Origin: a virus
Length of the DNA stretch: 20,235 nucleotides
Virus record (IMG/VR): IMGVR_UViG_3300042549_001462
Location: 1 to 20,235 of that record
Strand: one strand, 5' to 3'
The notes under the pieces were generated by a model, which saw only the letters and a program-made list of their open reading frames with translations, searched no databases and was not told where the DNA came from. Positions 7,608 to 15,367 of the stretch are shown piece after piece. How positions within the stretch are numbered: the first letter of the stretch is position 1; every line of letters starts with the position of its first letter. The position numbers and the translations under genes were made by a program.

Positions 7608-7892
7608 CTTGATTTGTTCCATAAATGCTTTTAATTCTTCCGGTGATGATTTCGGTGTACCCTTATTTAAATAAACATCCTGTGGCAAAGGAAATAGTTT
7701 ATCTGGTGTAATTAATTGTGATCTCTTTTTGGCTGTAGAATTGACAATCATAGTACTTTCAAATCTACTCATTTCCCAAAATAGATTCATTTTAATTGAC
7801 CAACTCTCCCCTAACAACGCATTTTCTTTCCATGTATTGCGCCAAAAATGATCTGGTAAAATACCTGCTTGACCAATGTAATAATCAAGCAT
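7590..7892 (-). CDS. T-domain frame of the tail assembly chaperone (ATG-start reading)
   Basis: Read from its first ATG this is a 100-residue protein beginning MLDYYIGQAGILPDHFW. Helices rich in aromatic residues (ENALLGESWSIKMNLFWEMSRF) and a Lys/Ser-rich end are typical of small proteins before the tape measure gene. The ATG comes 12 bases after the stop of the gpG-like gene, but the same frame is open upstream to the slippery site, so this is more likely the C-terminal part of the frameshift fusion than a free-standing gene. Independent initiation at the ATG cannot be excluded. Confidence 0.5.
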   Translation of the reverse strand: MLDYYIGQAGILPDHFWRNTWKENALLGESWSIKMNLFWEMSRFESTMIVNSTAKKRSQLITPDKLFPLPQDVYLNKGTPKSSPEELKAFMEQIKKSQSK

Positions 7893-8296
7893 GGCATCCC
7901 ACGTTAAGGGTTTATCAGCTTTGGGTTTTTTGTCGATTTAGATACGTTCCTGCGCACTCCGGCATTTAGATCATTACCCAATACCCTTGATTCCATCAAA
8001 GTATTTATAATTGTGCCTAATGCTTCTTGATCAATGTCATCCATCCAAGCACCTACAGAAAATTTATTGTAATCTATTTCATTATTAGATTCCTGATCAT
8101 AAGCAATGATACCGGCATAAACCATATCACGCATTGTGGCCATGGATAAACCGGATCCAAAGATCTTATCTACTTCGGATATTTTAAATCCTGATGCTTC
8201 CTCAAATGCTGCCCAGAAATTCATTGAAAAATGTAATGTACGGGTTTTGCCTCCCAAATCTAATTGGCAGTAACCCCTTTTTTTGTTGACTTCCAT
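7590..8296 (-). CDS. Frameshifted tail assembly chaperone, gpGT-like fusion
   Basis: A minus-1 shift at A_AAA_AAC (7931 to 7925, minus strand) lets ribosomes pass the gpG-like stop. Reading is 8296 to 7925, then from 7925 again to 7590. The fusion is 124 + 111 = 235 residues. The shifted frame has no stop between the slip site and the downstream open frame, and its junction residues PKADKPLTWDAM make a natural lead into DYYIGQAGILPDHFWRNTW, a T-domain-like start. In lambda and many siphophages a G/GT pair is made this way and chaperones the tape measure. The heptamer, frame and gene order are seen directly; shift efficiency is unknown, and I see only weak downstream RNA structure. Confidence 0.8.
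7904..8296 (-). CDS. Tail assembly chaperone, gpG-like (unshifted product)
   Basis: This 130-residue protein is the likely short tail assembly chaperone, equivalent in role to lambda gpG, that coats the tape measure protein before tube assembly. The N-terminus (CQLDLGGKTRTLHFSMNFWAAFEEASG) is a typical opening for such chaperones, followed by helices MATMRDMVYAGIIAYDQ and DDIDQEALGTIINTLM. It sits between tail tube and tape measure genes, the conserved position. Codons 122-124 form ACA AAA AAC, an in-frame A_AAA_AAC slippery site, six codons before the stop. Normal reading ends in KNPKLINP; shifted reading continues into the next frame. Confidence 0.82.
   Translation of the reverse strand: MEVNKKRGYCQLDLGGKTRTLHFSMNFWAAFEEASGFKISEVDKIFGSGLSMATMRDMVYAGIIAYDQESNNEIDYNKFSVGAWMDDIDQEALGTIINTLMESRVLGNDLNAGVRRNVSKSTKNPKLINP
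7925..7931 (-). promoter_or_regulatory. Programmed -1 frameshift slippery site A_AAA_AAC
   Basis: The minus strand reads GACAAAAAACCC; in the gpG-like frame this is ACA AAA AAC CCA, placing the heptamer in the exact phase needed for tandem slippage by one base. It is the point of transition to the gpGT-like product. Confidence 0.8.
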
Positions 8297-8315
8297 TTGT
8301 TTTTATGATTAGATT

Positions 8316-8350
8316 AAATTCAAATACCCAACACCATTGCTGATGTTGGG
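8316..8350 (-). terminator. Hairpin after the major tail tube gene
   Basis: A 7-bp inverted repeat (CCCAACA at 8327-8333 and TGTTGGG at 8344-8350) with a 10-base loop lies 22 bases after the tube gene stop. On the minus strand it is followed by TATTTGAATTT, a poor T tract, so it may be a weak terminator or a message-stabilising hairpin. Confidence 0.55.
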
Positions 8351-8372
8351 CTAATATATTTATTGCAAATTA

Positions 8373-8780
8373 TTACAATACTGATTTAACAATCGCACCT
8401 GTAACGGTGATTGTACCACTGAAAGTTACAGCAGCTTCCATCTCACCTGTTTGCTCTAATGATGAAATAAATCCATCACAGGTATAAATTGAATCACCTG
8501 CCGTTGCTGTTCCAAATATCGCAGTTAATTGAGTTCTTGCAATTAACAAATCCAATAATTGCTCTGCATTATTAGCATCTGAATAATCTACCAAACCATC
8601 AAATGAAATCTCACCTGATTTTAAACCTGCAATTCCTTCCGACCAACCGGATGAATCTTTTGTTGTAGCATCAGCCACATCCAAATTAACTGATAATGTA
8701 CATGATGTGGTGTGTCCTACCACTGTGCCTTCAACCTTTAATAATAGATTGGTGCCGTTAAATACTCCTGCTGTTGCCAT
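8373..8780 (-). CDS. Major tail tube protein (paralogue B)
   Basis: This 135-residue protein likely forms the stacked rings of the tail tube. It resembles the TP901-1 family: MATAGVFNGTNLLLKVEGTVVGH, LSVNLDVADATTKDSSGW, GEISFDGLVDYSD, and a last strand with AAVTFSGTITVTGAI. It lies just before the tail assembly chaperone pair and tape measure gene, the classical position. A hairpin follows its stop, as for the capsid gene, which suits a highly expressed structural protein. I assign the main tube role to this copy because it has the standard length and position; the extended copy upstream is the less usual one. Confidence 0.82.
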   Translation of the reverse strand: MATAGVFNGTNLLLKVEGTVVGHTTSCTLSVNLDVADATTKDSSGWSEGIAGLKSGEISFDGLVDYSDANNAEQLLDLLIARTQLTAIFGTATAGDSIYTCDGFISSLEQTGEMEAAVTFSGTITVTGAIVKSVL

Positions 8781-8830
8781 ATTTGTTTAAATTTTATTGC
8801 TCTTTTTTTGTGTAAAAATAGAAAAATATA

Positions 8831-9280
8831 TCACACATTTTCCCAATTAATATTTATATTTTCCCAATTCGTAAAAACTAAATTCCATGGCAATCTCGGC
8901 TCCCAATAAACACGACCATCGATCACAATATCAAGTGAATATCTGACTACTGTTTCAGTTTCTGCAATTTCTTCTACAGCTGTTACATAGCCTCCACCAA
9001 AATAAAACATTCCGGCTGTTTGGAATACCCATTTAGTGTATTTTTTAGTGATCAATAAATTGACAAATTGATCATAATTCATCTGATCGCTGTAATCCAC
9101 TAAACCTTCAACCTTCATTGTAACAGATCGTTTACCTGCTATACATTCGGCCCATCCCCCACTATTTTTATTTGTGGTACTTGGTAAATCTAAATTCATT
9201 GATAATACAGCATTGGTGCTATGGCCCAACGCTATATCATTATTATAAATTACAACATTTGATCCATTATATAATGGCAT
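8831..9280 (-). CDS. Tail tube protein paralogue A
   Basis: This protein of about 149 residues is homologous to the next gene, the likely major tail tube protein. Shared landmarks are a GSNVVIYNNDIALGHSTN-type opening, LSMNLDLPSTT, GGWAECIAG, GLVDYSD and the strand/loop order of the TP901-1 tail tube group. It carries an extra C-terminal extension of some 20 residues with repeated WEN motifs (NWENININWENV). A TTG at 9289 would add three residues, but the ATG at 9280 gives MPLYNGSNVV, matching the paralogue's opening, so I place the start there. It may be a minor tube, tip or decoration subunit, since two complete tube genes in a row are uncommon. Confidence 0.72.
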   Translation of the reverse strand: MPLYNGSNVVIYNNDIALGHSTNAVLSMNLDLPSTTNKNSGGWAECIAGKRSVTMKVEGLVDYSDQMNYDQFVNLLITKKYTKWVFQTAGMFYFGGGYVTAVEEIAETETVVRYSLDIVIDGRVYWEPRLPWNLVFTNWENININWENV

Positions 9281-9653
9281 TTTCTTCAATTGGTGGCACC
9301 GGTACCGGCTCCCATGGCAATGGTAATGTAATTACCGATGGATTTACTAAATCTTCTATTTGCTTTGCCAAATTAATGTCTAATGCCGGCACATCCAATG
9401 ATGATTCTAACCATCCACAAACAATGTCAAATGTTAGTTCTGCATAAGGTATGTAGGTATCACCTTCTTTTTGACTATATGTCTGGCATCCGTAAACATC
9501 GGCCACATATTCTTCAAATGTCGCATTTCTGCGCCAATGTACATTTACTACAAAATCTGTTTCACCTTCATAAGATGGAAAACATTGCATCTGGCTGATC
9601 ACCCATTCATAGGATAAATCTGTGGTTTTAATTTCTCTATAATTCGACATCAT
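9267..9653 (-). CDS. Unrecognised tail-region protein with PLPW-type end (about 128 aa)
   Basis: No function can be named. The body has alternating strands (EWVISQMQCFPSYEG, TDFVVNVHWRRNATFEEYVA) and a helix (LTFDIVCGWLESSLDVPALD), followed by QIEDLVNPSVITLPLPW and a Pro-rich end. Similar small proteins (I--W-I----..., NP---T--LPW) occur widely in tailed phages without known role. The frame could open at a TTG at 9656, but the next two codons are ATG; I choose the first ATG at 9653. The start overlaps the upstream gene by 17 bases and the end overlaps the first tail tube paralogue by 14, so translational coupling is likely. Confidence 0.65.
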   Translation of the reverse strand: MMSNYREIKTTDLSYEWVISQMQCFPSYEGETDFVVNVHWRRNATFEEYVADVYGCQTYSQKEGDTYIPYAELTFDIVCGWLESSLDVPALDINLAKQIEDLVNPSVITLPLPWEPVPVPPIEENAII

Positions 9654-10038
9654 CAATTGTTTCTATATCCTTAAATTTTACCCCTGTAACCCATCCATTT
9701 AAAAATGGATAAATATCTAATCCCTCTGGATTGTTTACCACAATAGGATCAAAATCAAATTCTGATAAATTCAGATCCTTACTTTGTTGGTTTAATTTCT
9801 TTAATCCATCCTTTGAAAATGAATAACTACCCTTTTCATTTAGGATCAGGTTTCCATCTTTGTCCACAGATGCTGCATCTAAACGCAATTCCTCTGCTTT
9901 TTCATTGTATTGATCCAAATAGATCTGTACTTTTTTGGCAATTAGGACTAACTTTTTTTGCCCTTTTGTCTTACCATCTTTTGCATTATTGTTTAAAAAA
10001 TGCACTAAAATGAATAATTCTGCATAACTTTTTTTCAT
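9637..10038 (-). CDS. Unrecognised tail-region protein (133 aa)
   Basis: I cannot assign this protein to a family with confidence. It has an N-terminal helical part (MKKSYAELFILVHFLNNN, then GQKKLVLIAKKVQIYLDQY), a middle hinge with the small beta phrase KDGNLILNEKGSYSFSKDGL, and an acidic C-terminus (FKDIETIDDVEL). The layout recalls DUF1617-type small phage proteins, in which helices are followed by a -DGN-- beta turn, but this is only a resemblance. It is the first gene after a candidate promoter and overlaps the next gene by 17 bases, so it is likely the first cistron of the tail tube unit. Confidence 0.65.
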   Translation of the reverse strand: MKKSYAELFILVHFLNNNAKDGKTKGQKKLVLIAKKVQIYLDQYNEKAEELRLDAASVDKDGNLILNEKGSYSFSKDGLKKLNQQSKDLNLSEFDFDPIVVNNPEGLDIYPFLNGWVTGVKFKDIETIDDVEL

Positions 10039-10062
10039 TGTATTTATTGATTTGATTTATTG

Positions 10063-10091
10063 CAAAGGTAGAAAAAATTATATCACAAAAA
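10063..10091 (-). promoter_or_regulatory. Candidate promoter for the tail tube unit
   Basis: The minus strand has TACCTTTG at 10070-10063, an exact TAnnTTTG -7 box, and TTTTTG at 10091-10086 as a possible -33 element. The spacer is 15 bases, shorter than the common 19 or so. A start site near 10056 would leave a leader of about 18 bases before the ATG at 10038. Confidence 0.4.
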
Positions 10092-11003
10092 TTAGGTAGC
10101 AATTTTAACAGTTCCACCATCATTCCATATTGCTCCACTACTCAATCCGGCTGATGATGTTGGAATATCTAAATATACGTTATTAGTATCCATTTGAATT
10201 TTTGTTTTATAATATATACCATCTTTAACACCTAACTTTAATGCACCTTCTTGTGTTGACCAAATTCCAGATGTTGCTCCCCATGTAGGTGATGCATATC
10301 CAATAGCAATTCCTAAATTTGATGTTGTATCACCCATAAATCTTGCCATAATTTGCACTAAAGATCCTGATCCTTTATATACTGCATTAAATTGTGTTGA
10401 TGTAGATGTAATTGCATTTAAGGTATAACCTGTTGTAGTTGTATTAATATTTAATCCACCTGCTGTTGTTAAACGCATTTTTTCACTTCCATTGTAATCA
10501 AAAATTAAATTATAGCCTGATGCTAATGGATCTGTATAAAATGCCCATTGCCCTGCACCGGTTCCTGATGTTGAATTATATGCGCTACCTAATATTATTG
10601 ATGCATAAGAATTATTTGAATTTCTATTTAATCGTATGTTTTCATTATAATTTGCACCTATTGAACTTGTTTGTACTATTAATGTGCCAATTATTGTTGT
10701 CGTAGAATTTAATGCAGATAATGGACTTGCTGTACCTATTCCAATATTAGATCCATTATCAAAAATTTGACTATTGCCTAATGCTGTTGTTCCGGTAAAT
10801 TTTGGGATATAATTTGTTGTACCTGATCCGGTAAATCCTACCCCTGCTGTTGTTAAAATATTGCCACTTGTATCAAATCCTAAATAGCCTGCAATCGTTC
10901 CTGTAAATGCCGTAGCTGATGTGTACGCAGGTGCATTTAATCGGCCTGTAACTTGGCCTTTTATATAATTTACTAATGATCCTAAATCAGTATTTTTTGA
11001 CAT
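10092..11003 (-). CDS. Second, shorter tail fibre-like protein
   Basis: This 303-residue protein has the same Gly/Thr/Ser-rich fibre composition as its upstream neighbour and shares motifs with it: TTNYIPKFTGTTALGNSQIF, DNGSNIGIGTASP, and GSEKMRLTTAGGLNI. It lacks the S74 chaperone and coiled coil. Instead it ends in YLDIPTSSAGLSSGAIWNDG, a terminal motif common in Bacteroidota phage fibres. It begins one base after the stop of the large fibre and may be an accessory fibre, a partner on the same fibre, or a remnant of duplication that lost its chaperone end. The candidate promoter after its stop marks the start of the next unit. Confidence 0.75.
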   Translation of the reverse strand: MSKNTDLGSLVNYIKGQVTGRLNAPAYTSATAFTGTIAGYLGFDTSGNILTTAGVGFTGSGTTNYIPKFTGTTALGNSQIFDNGSNIGIGTASPLSALNSTTTIIGTLIVQTSSIGANYNENIRLNRNSNNSYASIILGSAYNSTSGTGAGQWAFYTDPLASGYNLIFDYNGSEKMRLTTAGGLNINTTTTGYTLNAITSTSTQFNAVYKGSGSLVQIMARFMGDTTSNLGIAIGYASPTWGATSGIWSTQEGALKLGVKDGIYYKTKIQMDTNNVYLDIPTSSAGLSSGAIWNDGGTVKIAT

Positions 11004-11004
11004 T

Positions 11005-14000
11005 TTATTTAGCTTTTAATTGATCTAATTCTGCTTTTAATTCTTGAATTTGAATCTGTTGTTCTTGAATGGCTTTGAATGCTAATGTAACCATATTTGG
11101 ATAAGCTAATGAATCAGGACTTCCATCTTCTGCATATTGCACAAATTCAGTTAATCCTAATTCGTGTACTTCCTCTGCTATTAAACCAGCAAATACTTTA
11201 TCGCCATCATTATTACCTTTATAATAAACTGATCTTAATTGATTAACAATATCCAACCCTTTATCATAATCTTCAACACTATTTTTGTATTTTAATGATG
11301 ATGTGCTTCTATATATAGTACCACCAACAGTCATGTGTACATTAGCCGAATTTGCAGTTGTTGGAGTTGCTAACATTGCAACACTTCCATCAGAATTAAT
11401 TCGCATCCGTTCATAAAAAACCCCACTAACTCTTGTTAAAAAAGTTAAATCTACCCCACTTGAATCTGTTGCAATTTGTGGATTTGTTCCATCTGTTCCA
11501 ATATTTAATCCACCTGAACCTGCTCCATAAAATTTAGCAACAGGATAAGTCATTATTGAGTTTGCAGTTCCATATCCTTCTACGACTAATTTATTAGTTG
11601 TAACAGAACTTGTACCAATACCTACATTTCCTGCAAATGTTATTCTTAATTTTTCAGATCCTGATGTATAAAATGATAATGTATCCCATTGTGATGATGT
11701 TATGCCACCAATTCCAAGTACATTGGCTGTAACATTTTGCATTACTAACCATGCAGTTAAAGAAAATGTAGTATTTGCATTAAAATCACCTGCAACGTGT
11801 AATTTATATGCAGGACTTGCAGTACCTATTCCAACATTTGTTCCATTATCATAAATAATACTATTATTTACAGCTGATGTGCCTGTCCATTTAGTTAAAA
11901 AATTAGCAGTACCGGTACCGGAAATTCCTGCTGTAAATGTGGCTGTGTAATTAACTACATCTACAATATCATTTAAAACTGCACCGGTTCCTAAAACTAC
12001 TGTAGTTGAATTTGTTGCCGTATAATCTGCTGTGCTTAATCTTGCACCGTTTATAAATACATCAATTAATCCAACAGTATATCCACCAATAATTGTAAAT
12101 GTAGTCTGTCCAGATGTCGCAGTAAATGTGCTTACGTTTCTTACAGCTGATGATCCGGCACTATAATTAGGTACATTTAATGTAGATCCTACCAATGTTG
12201 CCGGCCCACTTGTACCTGTTGTAGTTAATGTGGATATTCCTGCTGCAATTGTCCATGATCGATCAGCTGTTAAATCATAGGTAGTTCCATTAATCGTTAA
12301 TGTTCTTGCATTTGTTACCGGTGTAAAACCTAAAGCCGATGTAACATTTAGACTTGTTAATGATAATGTGCCACCTAATGTTAATGATCCTGTGGTAGTT
12401 ACGGTGCCTGTCAATGTCAAACCACTAACTGTGCCTGTGCCACTTACACTTGTTACCGTTCCTGTTGTATTGGATTTATTATTAAATGTTGTCCAATCTG
12501 TACTGCTTAAATAACCATTTGTAGATCCAGATGCCTGACTAATTGAAATTACATTTGTCGTAATGCTTAATGGCCCTGTAGCGCTTGTAATTCTATTTAA
12601 ATATGCAATATCCCAATTTGTGGTGTCTGTTGTTGTTGGGATCTCAAATCCTGCTGTCAAACTAATAACCCCTGTAGTATTGGTATATGTTAAACCAAAT
12701 GCTGTTGTAGAAATTGCAGTTAATGGAATAAAACTATTTGGATTGCTTGCTAAATAATATAAATTACTATCCACCGATCCATCAGCTTTTAAAAACTCTG
12801 TTGCTATGCCACCGGTTTTCTTTATTGATGTGGCAATAATTGATCCGTTTACTTGTACTATGTTAACATTATCGTTTACATTTGTTCCAAATAACCATTT
12901 TCCATCGCTTGCTATTCTTGCACTTTCAATATCATCAGCTGTAAATATTACCGGATGTGGTGTATATGATCCAAATGTAACCCCACCATTTAAGGTACTA
13001 AATACCCCTTTGATTGAATTGTCCATGTGAGTTACCCCAATCATGGCAGCTGCTGAAATACCCTGTACAATAAAGTTTGTGGCCCCTGTATAATATGCAG
13101 GCAATTGACCTATAAAACTATTTCCAACCGAATCAATCCCACCTTTTGCAGTGGATGATCCATTGGTATAAAATTTAATCCCTTGGCCTGCCCTTGTAGC
13201 TACTATTGCAGCATCAGATGTAGTATTTGCTTGCCATGCACCCGAAACACCAAATATGGCCGTTTCTGTGCCGTTCTGCCTTGCGCTAAATGATCCACCA
13301 CCTGTTGCCCCTGTATTATCAATTATGATTTTTCCGTATGCCGTAGAATCTTTTGCATGGATCATGCTTGATGGCGATGTAACACTTAATCCTAAATTAC
13401 CTGCTGCCGTTAATCTTGCTTTTTCGCTTGTTCCAGCATATAAAGTAATAAAATCCCCTGCTACATCTGTACCTATTCTAAATTCCCCTGTCGCATTAGT
13501 TCTTTTTAATATCTGATGTGTATCAATTCGGTAACTATATGCCCCATCAATGGCTATATTACCATTTAAAACGGTTAACATATCAGCTACCCCAAATGGA
13601 TTTGGAATAATTCCAATCGTTCCACCTACAATTACATTTTCTAAATCATCAAAAATTAACGAATTTGAAATACTATTTGTGCCATCAAATCGTGGCACAT
13701 AGTTAATATCACCTAAACCAATTATCCCACCTGCATTCTCTAAAGCAGTTGCAAATAGTATGTTTCGCCATACCAAATCATCCTCATACCATTGTAATAT
13801 GTCTGTATCTGTACGATCAATAACCTGTACATCGTGCAATTCCTCTATTTCATAGCCATTATCTACCTTTACATAAATTTTACCATGTATTGCATGGGCA
13901 TAAACTACAAAACCAATAATCACTGTATGATCTGGCGCTAATGGTTTTACATTGGTAATATCACCGGCAACTAATGGTGATAAATAAAGTATATCGCCAT

Positions 14001-14898
14001 CGGCCCATGTTTCGCCTTGCAGATCACCTGTGGTGTCAATTTCATTAACTAATCCAGATGATGTTACAAATCCTTCCTGATTGTTGTTTATATTTTCAGT
14101 AACTAATCCTAATGTGCCGGCTGATGTTCCATCTGTAGTGGCTAATGCCAAATCTACTTTTAATCTTTGGCCTTGCGCCCCACTAATGTAAACAGCTTGA
14201 TAATTTTCCTCTAATAAATTGCCACCGGTTTTATTTACTACCCTTGTAACTTGTTCTTGACCTACCTGTAATGTAACATTACCACCCTTTAATCTTAAAT
14301 CAGCTGTGCCATCTGTGTTATTCCACGACATGGTGCCAACTGCTGTTGGTACTGCTGAATTTGATACATTAAATTGTACAAAATCACCTAATAAACCGTA
14401 TGTACCTAAATTTAGATTTTGTGTGGCCCCTGTGTATGGCACATAGCCTCCACCTCCACCACCACCATTGACAATGTTCCACCATATTTTATCTATGGCT
14501 GTCAAAATAGTATCGCTTGCCGTTACTGTTCCTGCTGTTGCAACAAATCCTGTTAATGTGGTGGCTAAAACTCTGGCTGTGGTAAAATATAATCGTGTTC
14601 CCTCGGCTATTGCTGTTGTGGTGGATCCTATTGGTAGATATAAAGCATTGGCAGCAGCTAATGATAAATAGGTATTTGAATCTAATGATCCATCAGCTTT
14701 TAAAAATTGTGATGATGTGCCACCTGTTACCTTATATTGTACTGCTCTTAAAAATCCATTTTGATCAATAAATACGTTTGATCCACCACCAAAACCATCT
14801 GAAATCTGCTTTTCACTTGCCGTTAATATATCATTATCTATTAATTTTAATAGCGCTTTGTAGGTATCTGCAACAAGTTTACCGGTTAATGTAGCCAT
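11005..14898 (-). CDS. Large tail fibre with C-terminal S74 chaperone domain
   Basis: This 1297-residue protein is the likely receptor-binding fibre. It is rich in Gly, Thr, Ser and Asn with repeated short beta motifs such as GTNVGIGTASPAYKLHV and GSEKLRITFAGNVGIGT. A seven-Gly hinge lies near residue 148. The phrase FLKADGS-DSN occurs twice, near residues 65 and 695. Segments like EIEELHDVQVIDRTDTDILQ (near 360) and DVFINGARLSTADYTATN (near 950) recur in phage fibres. The last ~110 residues are an S74 (endosialidase-type) intramolecular chaperone: SSLKYKNSVEDYDKG near 1200, AGLIAEEVHELG, then a coiled coil EQQIQIQELKAELDQL. In this family the chaperone trimerises the fibre and cuts itself off at the conserved Ser; here the next residue is Ser rather than the usual Asp. 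It starts 28 bases after the spanin candidate. Confidence 0.9.
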   Translation of the reverse strand: MATLTGKLVADTYKALLKLIDNDILTASEKQISDGFGGGSNVFIDQNGFLRAVQYKVTGGTSSQFLKADGSLDSNTYLSLAAANALYLPIGSTTTAIAEGTRLYFTTARVLATTLTGFVATAGTVTASDTILTAIDKIWWNIVNGGGGGGGYVPYTGATQNLNLGTYGLLGDFVQFNVSNSAVPTAVGTMSWNNTDGTADLRLKGGNVTLQVGQEQVTRVVNKTGGNLLEENYQAVYISGAQGQRLKVDLALATTDGTSAGTLGLVTENINNNQEGFVTSSGLVNEIDTTGDLQGETWADGDILYLSPLVAGDITNVKPLAPDHTVIIGFVVYAHAIHGKIYVKVDNGYEIEELHDVQVIDRTDTDILQWYEDDLVWRNILFATALENAGGIIGLGDINYVPRFDGTNSISNSLIFDDLENVIVGGTIGIIPNPFGVADMLTVLNGNIAIDGAYSYRIDTHQILKRTNATGEFRIGTDVAGDFITLYAGTSEKARLTAAGNLGLSVTSPSSMIHAKDSTAYGKIIIDNTGATGGGSFSARQNGTETAIFGVSGAWQANTTSDAAIVATRAGQGIKFYTNGSSTAKGGIDSVGNSFIGQLPAYYTGATNFIVQGISAAAMIGVTHMDNSIKGVFSTLNGGVTFGSYTPHPVIFTADDIESARIASDGKWLFGTNVNDNVNIVQVNGSIIATSIKKTGGIATEFLKADGSVDSNLYYLASNPNSFIPLTAISTTAFGLTYTNTTGVISLTAGFEIPTTTDTTNWDIAYLNRITSATGPLSITTNVISISQASGSTNGYLSSTDWTTFNNKSNTTGTVTSVSGTGTVSGLTLTGTVTTTGSLTLGGTLSLTSLNVTSALGFTPVTNARTLTINGTTYDLTADRSWTIAAGISTLTTTGTSGPATLVGSTLNVPNYSAGSSAVRNVSTFTATSGQTTFTIIGGYTVGLIDVFINGARLSTADYTATNSTTVVLGTGAVLNDIVDVVNYTATFTAGISGTGTANFLTKWTGTSAVNNSIIYDNGTNVGIGTASPAYKLHVAGDFNANTTFSLTAWLVMQNVTANVLGIGGITSSQWDTLSFYTSGSEKLRITFAGNVGIGTSSVTTNKLVVEGYGTANSIMTYPVAKFYGAGSGGLNIGTDGTNPQIATDSSGVDLTFLTRVSGVFYERMRINSDGSVAMLATPTTANSANVHMTVGGTIYRSTSSLKYKNSVEDYDKGLDIVNQLRSVYYKGNNDGDKVFAGLIAEEVHELGLTEFVQYAEDGSPDSLAYPNMVTLAFKAIQEQQIQIQELKAELDQLKAK

Positions 14899-14926
14899 TT
14901 AATATTGCCTTTATATTTCGTGCAAT

Positions 14927-15367
14927 TTAGGCAAAAAATCGTTTAAAAATTTGTTGGCCGATTGCTAACAATATAAGGATAATTAATATCTGATTTATTA
15001 ATGTTTGAATCCATCCTATTTTTTTGGTTTCGGATTCCCTGTAAATAGTCTTTGTTATGTATCTATATTCGATCCTATATTCATTGCTATTTATATAAGG
15101 ATAGTAATGTATTGTTGCTTGTAGCTTGCCTTTTTTTTCACTTATGATCACTTCACCTTGTTGACCTTTTATCCTCTCTCTAAATGGCTTTAAAATGCCA
15201 TTGGAATCGCATGGATTTATAATCAATATGGTATCTTTTAACTCTTTGTATTCTGTGATTATTTTAGTGATTACCACAGAATCTTTTTGATCTGTAAACA
15301 CAGGTGATTGCTTGACTGATCTACATGAAAAGCTAAAAATGATTAATAAAAATGCAAGATATTTCAT
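14927..15367 (-). CDS. Lipoprotein with C-terminal membrane helix: u-spanin candidate
   Basis: This 146-residue protein joins two features rarely seen together. The N-terminus is a lipoprotein signal (MKYLAFLLIIFSFSC, lipid attachment expected at C15, in the loose style of Bacteroidota lipoboxes). Near the C-terminus is a single membrane helix (about 119-140, WIQTLINQILIILILLAIG) followed by FKRFFA. The part between is rich in beta-type residues and charged. Lipid anchor in the outer membrane plus helix in the inner membrane is the design of unimolecular spanins such as phage T1 gp11 (131 residues), which fuse the two membranes after lysozyme action. It overlaps the lysozyme gene by 4 bases (ATGA). 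No acidic export signal follows the Cys, consistent with facing the periplasm. Function is inferred from topology and position, not from sequence similarity. Confidence 0.72.
   Translation of the reverse strand: MKYLAFLLIIFSFSCRSVKQSPVFTDQKDSVVITKIITEYKELKDTILIINPCDSNGILKPFRERIKGQQGEVIISEKKGKLQATIHYYPYINSNEYRIEYRYITKTIYRESETKKIGWIQTLINQILIILILLAIGQQIFKRFFA

Noticed and set aside
8781-8830. Promoter upstream of the major tail tube gene
   Set aside because: TATTTTTA resembles a -7 box, but the nearest TTG is 23 bases upstream and the last base does not fit, so the match is not better than chance in this AT-rich gap.
9280-9289. TTG start for tail tube paralogue A
   Set aside because: The ATG three codons later gives an N-terminus matching the paralogue, so the TTG start is unlikely.
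14440-14470. Short CCA/CCT-type tandem repeat
   Set aside because: It encodes the poly-Gly hinge of the large fibre and is too short to be an independent repeat element.
12563-14671. Several plus-strand open frames opposite the large fibre gene
   Set aside because: They are shadow frames of the repetitive Thr/Gly-rich fibre sequence; none shows a domain or a separate start context.
10092-14898. Diversity-generating retroelement target in the fibre genes
   Set aside because: No reverse transcriptase or template repeat is visible in the window, and the repeated blocks are ordinary fibre motifs.
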